Positions 46,712 through 53,881 of a stretch of DNA of 64,000 nt are shown here, in pieces. The stretch is from Spongiactinospora sp. TRM90649. GTDB lineage: Bacteria; Actinomycetota; Actinomycetes; Streptosporangiales; Streptosporangiaceae. The stretch covers positions 248,001 to 312,000 of the forward strand of contig NZ_JARLTC010000008.1 in the NCBI RefSeq assembly GCF_029382225.1, in the 5' to 3' direction. Every line of letters starts with the position of its first letter. Positions within the stretch are counted from its first letter, which is position 1. Both the position numbers and the translations under genes were made by a program. The notes beneath the pieces were generated by a model that ran no database searches, was not told the DNA's origin, and worked only from the letters and a program-made list of their open reading frames with translations.

Positions 46712-46741
46712 TTGCTTAGTGTACCGTCCGGACGGTACAGT
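46712..46741 (+). promoter_or_regulatory. tetR promoter with embedded 18-bp palindromic operator
   Basis: Perfect palindrome GTACCGTCCGGACGGTAC (46721-46738) lies between TTGCTT (46712-46717) and TACAGT (46736-46741), an 18-base spacer. Six bases separate the -10 box from the GTG at 46748. Binding of a TetR dimer would block RNA polymerase. Confidence 0.8.
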
Positions 46742-46747
46742 AAATGG

Positions 46748-47257
46748 GTGAGAAGGAACGAGCTGCTCGACGCCGCCGAGGCCCTGCTCGGCGAGCAGGG
46801 CGCGCAGGCCCTGACGCTGGCCGCGGTCGCCCAGGCGTCCGGCGTCAGCAAGGGCGGCCTTCTCTATCACTTCAACAGCAAGGACGCGCTGATCAAGGGC
46901 CTGGTGGAGCGGCTGATCGCCGACTTCGACCAGCTCATGGCCGAGCAGGCTCCCCGTCTCGACACCTACACCAAACGCTATGTGGGCGCGACGTTCGCGG
47001 TGCTGCGCACCGGGCGGGTGCGCCGCTGGGCGGTGGTGACCGGGGCGGCCGGTGATCCGGAACTGCTCGCGCCACTGCGGGCGGCGATGGCCCGATGGCA
47101 TTCGGAGGGGCTGGCCGGCGAGCCGGATCCCGCGGTGTCGGAGGTCGTCAGGCTGGCCTGCGAGGGGGTCTGGGAGGTCGCCTCCCACACTCCGGAGCTC
47201 TACTCCGCGGAGCACTACCGCGATCTTGAGGGGCGCCTGCTGGCGATGCTCGGCTGA
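46748..47257 (+). CDS. TetR/AcrR-family transcriptional repressor
   Basis: 169 residues, short for the family. N-terminal helix-turn-helix: RRNELLDAAEALLGEQGAQALTLAAVAQASGVSKGGLLYHFNSKDALIKGLVERL. The all-helical C-terminal half (~60-165) would bind an unknown ligand. GTG start at 46748. It lies just downstream of a perfect palindromic operator and 146 bases upstream of an MFS transporter on the same strand, with a terminator between. Self-repression and control of the transporter are likely, although no second copy of the palindrome is seen before the MFS gene. Confidence 0.93.
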   Translation: MRRNELLDAAEALLGEQGAQALTLAAVAQASGVSKGGLLYHFNSKDALIKGLVERLIADFDQLMAEQAPRLDTYTKRYVGATFAVLRTGRVRRWAVVTGAAGDPELLAPLRAAMARWHSEGLAGEPDPAVSEVVRLACEGVWEVASHTPELYSAEHYRDLEGRLLAMLG

Positions 47258-47294
47258 CGCCTGAGCACCCCCACTGTCGGAGCGCCCCATTGGT

Positions 47295-47336
47295 GGTCGC
47301 CCTCACGGCCCGGGCCGTTCGGGCGACCTGCTTTTC
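47295..47336 (+). terminator. Terminator between tetR and the MFS gene
   Basis: Stem GGTCGCCC (47295-47302) with GGGCGACC (47321-47328), an inner ACGGCCCGGGCCGT palindrome, then TGCTTTTCTG. The hairpin with a short T-run suggests partial or complete separation of the two units. Confidence 0.7.
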
Positions 47337-47403
47337 TGTGCCCATTTCACGACCGCCGAAACGCGATCGTGAGCACCTTCAAGACCTCAGGAAAGGAGCG
47401 ATG

Positions 47404-48633
47404 ATGACCCGCGAGCTGAGGACGGCCCGCTTCGGGGCGATTGTCACCTTCGTCCTTGCCGGGTTGCTGTGCGGCAGCTTCACCGTGCGCATCCCCGCGC
47501 TCGCCGATCGGCTCGGGCTGACCGAGGGAGCGGTCGGCGCGGTCCTGCTCGCCTGGGGTGTCGGGGCGCTGGTGACCATGCAGGCGATGCGCTCGGTGAT
47601 GGCCCGCGCGGGCAGCCGCGCGGTGCTGCGGGCGGCCGGGCCGCTGTGCGCGGCGACCCTGGTCGGCGTGGCGTTCGCGCCCGACCTGCCGGCCCTGCTG
47701 GCCGCCGCGGCGGCGTTCGGCATGGCCTTCGGGACGCTGGACATCGCGATGAACGCGCAGGGCTCGGTGGTCGAGCGGGCGGCCGGGCGGCACCTGATGA
47801 ACGGCATGCACGCGGGCTGGTGCGTGGGCGCGATCTCGGCGGGCCTGCTCGGCACGCTGGCCATCGGGACCGGCCTGCCGTACGGCGCGCACCTGGCCCT
47901 GATGGCCGCGCTGACGCTGCCCCCGCTGCTGATCGTGGGCCGCGCCTATCTCGCCGAGCCCCGGCGCGCCCGGAAGGACCCCTCAAGGGACGGCAGGCGC
48001 CGCGTCCCGCCCGTGGTCTACCTGCTGGGCGTGATCGCCTTCTGCGCCTTCATGGTCGAGGGCACCGTCGCCGACTGGAACGGGCTGTACCTCCGCGACT
48101 CGCTGGGCGCTCCGGAGGCGCTGGCCGCTCTGGGCTACCCGCTCTTCGAGGCCGGCATGCTGGCCGGGCGGCTGGCCGGTGACCGGCTCCGCGCCCGCCT
48201 CGGCGCACCCGCCCTGCTGACGGCCTCCGGGCTCGCGACGGCGGCCACCTTCACACTTGTGATCAGCGCGCCCACGGCGGCGCTGGCGCTGACGGGGATG
48301 GCGTTCGTGGGCGTCGCGGTGGCGACGATCTCACCGGTCGCGCTGTCCCTCGCCGGGACCGCCACGACCTCGCCTGGACCGGCCATCGCGCAGACCGGCG
48401 CGATGGGCTACGCGGGCCTGCTGCTCGGGCCGGTGGTGATCGGCTTCCTGTCCGGGCACGCATCGCTGCGGACCGCCCTGTTCACGGCGGTGGCGCTGGG
48501 CGTGGTGATCGCGGTCGCGGCCCGCCTGCTCCCGCGCGTGCGCGCCAGGCAGGCGGCCACCGCGACCGGCGCTCAGCATGACGACGCCGCCGGTTCCCGC
48601 CCGGAGGCCGTGCGGGAACCGGCGGCGGCCTGA
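47404..48633 (+). CDS. MFS transporter
   Basis: 409 residues with 12 predicted membrane helices. Motif-A-like loop RIPALADRLGLTEGAVGAVLLAWGVGA after helix 1; GMAFGTLDIAMNAQGSVVERAAGRHLMNGMHAGWCVGA in the fourth/fifth helix region, the pattern of the fucose-permease-like MFS subfamily (YbjJ type). The substrate is unknown; efflux controlled by the neighbouring TetR protein is plausible. The ATG at 47404 is preferred over 47401 because AAGGAG is then five bases away. The last ~15 codons encode a strong hairpin that also serves as terminator. Confidence 0.9.
   Translation: MTRELRTARFGAIVTFVLAGLLCGSFTVRIPALADRLGLTEGAVGAVLLAWGVGALVTMQAMRSVMARAGSRAVLRAAGPLCAATLVGVAFAPDLPALLAAAAAFGMAFGTLDIAMNAQGSVVERAAGRHLMNGMHAGWCVGAISAGLLGTLAIGTGLPYGAHLALMAALTLPPLLIVGRAYLAEPRRARKDPSRDGRRRVPPVVYLLGVIAFCAFMVEGTVADWNGLYLRDSLGAPEALAALGYPLFEAGMLAGRLAGDRLRARLGAPALLTASGLATAATFTLVISAPTAALALTGMAFVGVAVATISPVALSLAGTATTSPGPAIAQTGAMGYAGLLLGPVVIGFLSGHASLRTALFTAVALGVVIAVAARLLPRVRARQAATATGAQHDDAAGSRPEAVREPAAA
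48586..48626. terminator. Bidirectional terminator inside the MFS 3' coding end
   Basis: Perfect 15-bp stem (48586-48600 with 48612-48626) within the last codons of the MFS gene. The convergent etfA ends at 48635, one base from the MFS stop, so both genes end on this hairpin. Confidence 0.8.
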
Positions 48634-48634
48634 G

Positions 48635-49588
48635 CTACTTGCGTTTGCCGATCTCGTCGGCGAGCTGCGGGACCACCTGGAAGAGGTCGCCCACCACGCC
48701 GTAGTCGGCCAGCTCGAAGATCGGGGCCTCGGCGTCCTTGTTGATCGCCACGATCGTCTTCGCGGTCTGCATGCCGGCGCGGTGCTGGATCGCACCGGAG
48801 ATGCCCACCGCGATGTAGAGCTGCGGGGAGACCGTCTTGCCGGTCTGCCCGACCTGGAACTGGTGCGGGTACCAGCCGGCGTCGGTGGCGGCCCTGGAGG
48901 CGCCCACGGCCGCGCCGAGCGCGTCGGCGAGGCGCTCGATGAGCGCGAAGTCGTCGGCGGAGCCGACGCCACGGCCACCGGAGACCACGATCGCGGCCTC
49001 GGTCAGCTCCGGACGGGCGCCCTTCGCCTCCTTGACGCGTTCCACGATCCGCGCGCCACGGGCGGCGTCGGACAGCGCCACGCTCACCCGCTCCTCCGCG
49101 CCCGCGCCCGCGACCTGCTCGGGCGCGACGGAGTTGGGCCGGACAGCGACGATCGGGGTGCCCTTGGCGACCTTGGACTTGACGTTGACGCCGCCGCCGA
49201 ACACGGACTGCTCGGCGACGAAGCCCGCGCCGAGCCCCACCGCGTCGGTGAGCACACCGGAGTCGGTCTTGACGGCCAGGCGCCCGGCGATCTCCTTGCC
49301 CTCCGGCGTGGCGGCGATCAGCACGCCCGCCGGGGACTTCTCGGCGACGAGCTGCGCGAGCAGCTCGGCCTTGGGCGCGACCACGAAGTCCGTGATCTCC
49401 TGGGCGTCGGCGACGTAGATCTTCTCCGCGCCGTGCCCGGCCAGCTTCGCCTGGGCCTCGGGGGTGTACCCGGGGCCGGCCCACACGGCGCTGGCCTCAC
49501 CCTGGGTGCGGGCCAGCGCGAGCAGTTCGAGGGTGACCTTCTTGACCTCGCCGTCGACGTGCTCGACGAGAACGAGAACCTCCGACAT
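48635..49588 (-). CDS. etfA: Electron transfer flavoprotein alpha subunit
   Basis: 317 residues. With EtfB forms the FAD/AMP heterodimer that takes electrons from acyl-CoA and other dehydrogenases. N-terminal adenine-nucleotide alpha-hydrolase-like domain ([25 protein letters not shown]), then the C-terminal FAD domain with [43 protein letters not shown]...[28 protein letters not shown]. The ATG at 49588 lies 20 bases after the etfB stop. It matches fixB (Rv3028c) in both sequence type and neighbourhood. Confidence 0.96.
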   Translation of the reverse strand: MSEVLVLVEHVDGEVKKVTLELLALARTQGEASAVWAGPGYTPEAQAKLAGHGAEKIYVADAQEITDFVVAPKAELLAQLVAEKSPAGVLIAATPEGKEIAGRLAVKTDSGVLTDAVGLGAGFVAEQSVFGGGVNVKSKVAKGTPIVAVRPNSVAPEQVAGAGAEERVSVALSDAARGARIVERVKEAKGARPELTEAAIVVSGGRGVGSADDFALIERLADALGAAVGASRAATDAGWYPHQFQVGQTGKTVSPQLYIAVGISGAIQHRAGMQTAKTIVAINKDAEAPIFELADYGVVGDLFQVVPQLADEIGKRK

Positions 49589-49608
49589 CGTTGCGTTACT
49601 CCCCGTCC

Positions 49609-50394
49609 TCAGATGAACTTCTTGGTGGCGAGGTAGTCGGCGGTCTTGGTGCCGCCGTCGCCCTCGTCCTTGACGATCGTGCCCGCCGCGCGCGGCGGGG
49701 CGGTGGCGAACTCGGCCACCTCGCTCCAGGCCCCTGCCAGGCCGACCTGGTCGCCCGCGATGTCCGCGTCGGCGATGGAGAGCGTCTCGACCGGCTTCTT
49801 CTTGGCCGCCATGATGCCCTTGAAGGACGGGTAGCGGGGGTCGTTGATCTTCTCGACCACCGAGACGACGGCGGGCAGCGTGGCCTGGACCTTGTCGTAG
49901 CCGTACTCGGCGACCCGCTCGATGGTGATCGCGGTGCCGTCCACCTCGACCTTCTTGGCCAGCGTGAGCTGCGGGACGCCGAGCCGCTCGGCCAGCATCG
50001 CGGCCAGCACGCCGGTGCGGGCGTCGGTGGACTCCGAGCCCAGCACGACCAGGTCGAAGCCGGTCTTGGCCAGGGCTTGCGCCATCGCATACGAGGTGGA
50101 CAACGCGTCCGAGCCGTGCAGGGCGTCGTCGATCAGGTGGACCGCCTTGTCGGCGCCCATCGCCAGGGCCTTGCGGATGGTCTCGCTCGCCTTGGCGGGC
50201 CCCATGGTGAGGACGGTCACCGTCGTGTCGCCGCCGTGAGCCTCCTTGAGCTTCAGCGCCTCCTCTACGGCGTACTCGTCGAGCTCGTTGATGACGCCGT
50301 CCACGGCGTCTCTGTCGAGGGTCTTGTCATCCGACCTGAGCTTTCGCTCGGTCGCCGTGTCAGGGACCTGCTTGACGCAGACGACGATGTTCAT
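49609..50394 (-). CDS. etfB: Electron transfer flavoprotein beta subunit
   Basis: 261 residues. AMP-binding partner of EtfA: MNIVVCVKQVPDTATERKLRSDDKTLDRDAVDGVINELDEYAVEEALKLKE, then VTVLTMGPAKASETIRKALAMGADKAVHL and VVLGSESTDARTGVLAAMLAERLGVPQLTLAKKVEV. The partner-recognition loop is near IKDPRYPSF-like INDPRYPSFKGIMAAKKKP. The ATG at 50394 gives the family N-terminus; GGAGG is 11 bases away, and an in-frame ATG at 50403 would put it too close. First gene of etfBA. Confidence 0.95.
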   Translation of the reverse strand: MNIVVCVKQVPDTATERKLRSDDKTLDRDAVDGVINELDEYAVEEALKLKEAHGGDTTVTVLTMGPAKASETIRKALAMGADKAVHLIDDALHGSDALSTSYAMAQALAKTGFDLVVLGSESTDARTGVLAAMLAERLGVPQLTLAKKVEVDGTAITIERVAEYGYDKVQATLPAVVSVVEKINDPRYPSFKGIMAAKKKPVETLSIADADIAGDQVGLAGAWSEVAEFATAPPRAAGTIVKDEGDGGTKTADYLATKKFI

Positions 50395-50640
50395 GGGGTC
50401 CATGGCCTCCGGACGGTATTTCCCACTTCGCGCTTTCACGTTTGCTGCGCTTCAACACTCTCGCTGCCAAGACTGCCAGGCGACGAATGGCGGGCCGACA
50501 GCGGGTAGGCTCCCCGGCCTCACCCACCGTTATGTTACCCAGCAGTAGCTTCCCGGCAAACCCACCGTTCAGGCCGCTCGCGCAGTCTCACATACGACCA
50601 GAATACCGAACATTATTCCGCTGACGGCGACCGGGTGCCC

Positions 50641-51924
50641 TCAACCGGCGAGGACCAGCACCAGCAGGACGAAGACCACCGTGCCGAGCGCCAGCACCAG
50701 CGTGAACGTGCTGAAGACACTGCTCAGCACCAGCCACAGCAGGACTGTGCCGACCCCGCTGCCGACGTCGATCACCACGCGCCTGCGCTGCGGCCCTTCT
50801 CGCGACAGCAGCCCGACCGCGGCGTCGCCGAGCACCCCGAGCGCGTACGCGGCGAGCACCAGGAGCGACACCTCAGGCAGGTTGTCCGACGCCGCCGCCG
50901 CGGCCAGCGCCGCCACCGCGCCCGACCCGATCACCCAGCGGGTGCGGACCTTCGCGGCCTGCTTGGCCCTGGCGTCTTCCGGCGTGGTGCGGCCGGGGCG
51001 CTGCGCCTGCCCGACCTGGCGGGTGGACAGCGCGTGCACGTCGGTGATCTCGGCCACACCCGGCGCGCCCGCGCCGCCGCCGCCGTCCGAGGCGACCGGC
51101 GGGACGGCGCCCACCAGGGTTCCGGCGAGCGCGGCCGGGGCGCCCACGCGCGCGGCGACCTGGGCCGACGTCGGCCGGATCGCGGGCTCGCGCACCAGGC
51201 ACTCACGCAGCAGCGGCATGAGCCACTCGGGCACGCCGTCGAGGTCGGGCTCCTGGTGGACCACCCGGTAGGCGACCGCGGAGGCGGGCCCGATGCCGTA
51301 CGGCTGGCGCCCCGTCGCCGCGTAGGCCAGCGTCGCCGCGAACGCGAACACGTCGGCCGGGGCCCCCGACTCCGCGCCCTCGATCACCTCGGGCGCCAGG
51401 TATCCGGGGGTGCCGAGCACCGCGCCCGAGGCGGTGACCGACACGGAGTCGAGCGCGTGCGCGATGCCGAAGTCGATGACCACCGGCACGCCGTCCGCGA
51501 CGATCACGTTGGCCGGCTTGAGGTCGCGGTGGACCACCCCCGCGCCGTGGATGGACGTGAGCGCCGCCGCCAGCCCCCTGGCCAGCGCCAGCAGCCCGTC
51601 GCCCCCGATCGGCCCCTCCTCGGCGACCAGCGTGCTCAGCGGCCTGCCCTGGACGTAACGGGTGACGAGATAGGGACGCCTGCCGCCGAGCGAGGCGTCG
51701 CGGACCTCGGCCACGTTGTCGCCGCGCACCCGGCGCATGGTCTCCACCTCGCGCGACAGCCGCGCCAGCGCGCCCGCGTCGGCCGCGACGTGCGGATGCA
51801 GGACCTTCACCGCCACCGTGCGGCCCTCGGGGTCGAGCGCCAGATGGACCTCTCCGAACCCGCCCGCTCCGATCGACGAGAGCAGGCGGTACGCGCCCAG
51901 GTGTTCCCCGTCAGGGCCGCCCAT
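50641..51924 (-). CDS. Membrane Ser/Thr protein kinase (Hanks type) I
   Basis: 427 residues. Kinase domain ~8-260: GAGGFGEVHLA, catalytic lysine in TVAVKVLHPH, HRDLKPANVIVADGVPVVIDFGIAHAL and GTPGYLAPEVI, all conserved. A juxtamembrane region (~265-330) is Ala/Gly/Pro-rich. At least four C-terminal helices follow (WVIGSGAVAALAAAAAS; VSLLVLAAYALGVLGDAAVGLL; VGTVLLWLVLSSVFSTFTLVLALGTVVFVLLVLVLAG). There is no PASTA or other extracellular sensor, so the membrane part itself may sense. The ATG at 51924 has GGAGGGAG upstream. Same orientation as two further kinases; 79 bases separate it from kinase II. Confidence 0.92.
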   Translation of the reverse strand: MGGPDGEHLGAYRLLSSIGAGGFGEVHLALDPEGRTVAVKVLHPHVAADAGALARLSREVETMRRVRGDNVAEVRDASLGGRRPYLVTRYVQGRPLSTLVAEEGPIGGDGLLALARGLAAALTSIHGAGVVHRDLKPANVIVADGVPVVIDFGIAHALDSVSVTASGAVLGTPGYLAPEVIEGAESGAPADVFAFAATLAYAATGRQPYGIGPASAVAYRVVHQEPDLDGVPEWLMPLLRECLVREPAIRPTSAQVAARVGAPAALAGTLVGAVPPVASDGGGGAGAPGVAEITDVHALSTRQVGQAQRPGRTTPEDARAKQAAKVRTRWVIGSGAVAALAAAAASDNLPEVSLLVLAAYALGVLGDAAVGLLSREGPQRRRVVIDVGSGVGTVLLWLVLSSVFSTFTLVLALGTVVFVLLVLVLAG

Positions 51925-52003
51925 GACACTCCCTCCGCCATCTTCATCGTGCCCCACATACGGCCGCGCCGCACGCGACTCGGGCGGAGGGCGCGGCCTC
52001 GTC

Positions 52004-53881
52004 TCACGACCAGGGCGAGAAGAACCCCAGGCCCAGGCTGCTCAGCAGATCGTCGACCAGGCCGGTGACCAGATCCACCGCGCCGATCGTGGCCCCGTCG
52101 GTGCGTCTGCGGAACTCGTCCTGAAGGCTCTCGATGACCTCCTGGGGCGCCTTCCACGGCGTGAACGACGGAGCCGTGCCGAACGCGGTGAGCATCACCA
52201 GCAGCGCCAGCGCGCCCAGCGCGATGGCCACGACCATGCCGGCCCCGGGGCTGCGGATCACCCCGGTCAGCGCCCTGGCCACCGCCCTGCGCGGCTTGCC
52301 GCCGCCGGGCAGCACGAACAGCCCCGCGCAGAACGCGCTCGCCGCCCAGGCGGCGGACGGGTTGGTGCCCATGCCGGTGCCGTAGGCGAGCACGCCCCAC
52401 ACGCACATGCCGAACATCGCCGCCAGCGGCACGTGCAGCAGCGTGCCGAAGACCGCCTTGATCAGCGCCCAGGGAGTGCCGAGCACGGCCAGCACCGGGT
52501 CGGCGCCGCTGTTGCCGCGCACCTTGCGCCGCTCGGCGAGGTCGCCGAACAGGTGCTCGCCGACCCGCAGGCACAGCACCAGCACGATCGTGAACGCGCT
52601 GACCAGCACGGGCAGCATGCGGGCGGCCCCGACCAGGCTCACCAGCAGCAGCGCGGCCATCAACGGATGCCCCACCCGGTACGGCTGGCGTCGCTCGACC
52701 GGCGGCTGGTACGGCTTGGCCTGCGGCGGCGGCACGTACGGCTGAGGCGGCCCTGTCGGCTGCGGCGGCGGGTAGCCCGCCACCCGCTGGTCCGGATAGG
52801 GCGGCGGCGCTCCCGCCGGGACGTAGGGCGGCACGGCGGCCGGAGGCGGCGCGGGCGGCGCCGCGCGCTGGGAACGGTCCTTCTGACGCCGTTCCGGCTT
52901 CGCGTAGTCCACGGGCGGCAGCAGATCGGAGAAGCTGTCCTCGTGGTCGATCACGCGGGTGCCGTTGCCCGGTGGCGGTGGCGGCGGGGCCACGGTGGTG
53001 CGGGGGTCTTCCACGCCCAGCACGCGGGTCTGCTCGCGCACCGGCGCCGGCCCGGTGTCGTGGAACGCGGTGACCGTGGGGTCCAGGGAACGTGACAGTT
53101 GCAGCAGGCCGCGCGCCGAGGGCCGGGTGCCCGGCTCCACCGACAGCGCCGCGCGCAGCCAGCCGCGCAGCCAGCCAGGCGCGTCGTCGATCCGCGCGTT
53201 GCCGTTCATGATGTTGAAGCAGACCGACTCGAACGTGCCGGTGCCGAACGGCGGCTTGCCGGTCGCGCCGAAGAACACCGTGGAGGCCAGCGCGTGCACG
53301 TCGGCGGCCTGGGTGATCTCGGAGTCGCGGATGATCTCGGGCGCCAGGTAGCCGGGCGTGCCGACGAACATCCCGGTCTGGGTCAGCCGGGTGGCGTTCA
53401 CCAGGTGGGCGATGCCGAAGTCGATGACCAGCGGCTCGCCGCCGACCAGGATCACGTTGGCCGGCTTCAGGTCGCGGTGGATGACGTCGGCCGCGTGGAT
53501 CGCGACGAGCGCCGCGCACAGGCCCCTGGCCAGCCGGATGACCTCGGCGGCCGACAGGGGGCCGTCGGTCAGGACGGTCTCCTCCAGCGTGCGCCCCGGC
53601 GCGAACCTGGTCGCGATGAACGGCTGCGCCCCCGAGAGCTGCGCGTCGACCACTTCGGCGACGTGCGGGCTGCGCACCCGGCGCATGGTCTCGACCTCAC
53701 GGGTCAGCCGGTCGCGGGCCTTGAGGTCGGCCGCGACGTGCGGGTGCAGGATCTTGACCGCGAGATCGGTGCCTTCGTCGTCGACCCCAAGGTAGACGAC
53801 GCCCATGCCGCCCTCGCCGATCTTGCGGATCAGCCGGTAACGGCCCACCATCTCGGGTGCGCGGATGTCCCCCGAGTTCAT
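52004..53881 (-). CDS. Membrane Ser/Thr protein kinase II
   Basis: 625 residues. Kinase domain ~12-265: GEGGMGVVYLG, LAVKILHPH, HRDLKPANVILVGGEPLVIDFGIAHLV, GTPGYLAPEII. Pro-rich disordered linker ~300-400 (PPPPPPGNG; PPYVPAGAPPPYPDQ). C-terminal membrane region ~400-570 with five or six helices (MAALLLVSLVGAARMLPVLVSAFTIVLVLCLRVG and others), then a short outer or inner tail. The start ATG overlaps the kinase III stop (ATGA), so the two are co-translated. The N-lobe and activation loop are very similar to its neighbours, indicating tandem duplication. Confidence 0.92.
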   Translation of the reverse strand: MNSGDIRAPEMVGRYRLIRKIGEGGMGVVYLGVDDEGTDLAVKILHPHVAADLKARDRLTREVETMRRVRSPHVAEVVDAQLSGAQPFIATRFAPGRTLEETVLTDGPLSAAEVIRLARGLCAALVAIHAADVIHRDLKPANVILVGGEPLVIDFGIAHLVNATRLTQTGMFVGTPGYLAPEIIRDSEITQAADVHALASTVFFGATGKPPFGTGTFESVCFNIMNGNARIDDAPGWLRGWLRAALSVEPGTRPSARGLLQLSRSLDPTVTAFHDTGPAPVREQTRVLGVEDPRTTVAPPPPPPGNGTRVIDHEDSFSDLLPPVDYAKPERRQKDRSQRAAPPAPPPAAVPPYVPAGAPPPYPDQRVAGYPPPQPTGPPQPYVPPPQAKPYQPPVERRQPYRVGHPLMAALLLVSLVGAARMLPVLVSAFTIVLVLCLRVGEHLFGDLAERRKVRGNSGADPVLAVLGTPWALIKAVFGTLLHVPLAAMFGMCVWGVLAYGTGMGTNPSAAWAASAFCAGLFVLPGGGKPRRAVARALTGVIRSPGAGMVVAIALGALALLVMLTAFGTAPSFTPWKAPQEVIESLQDEFRRRTDGATIGAVDLVTGLVDDLLSSLGLGFFSPWS

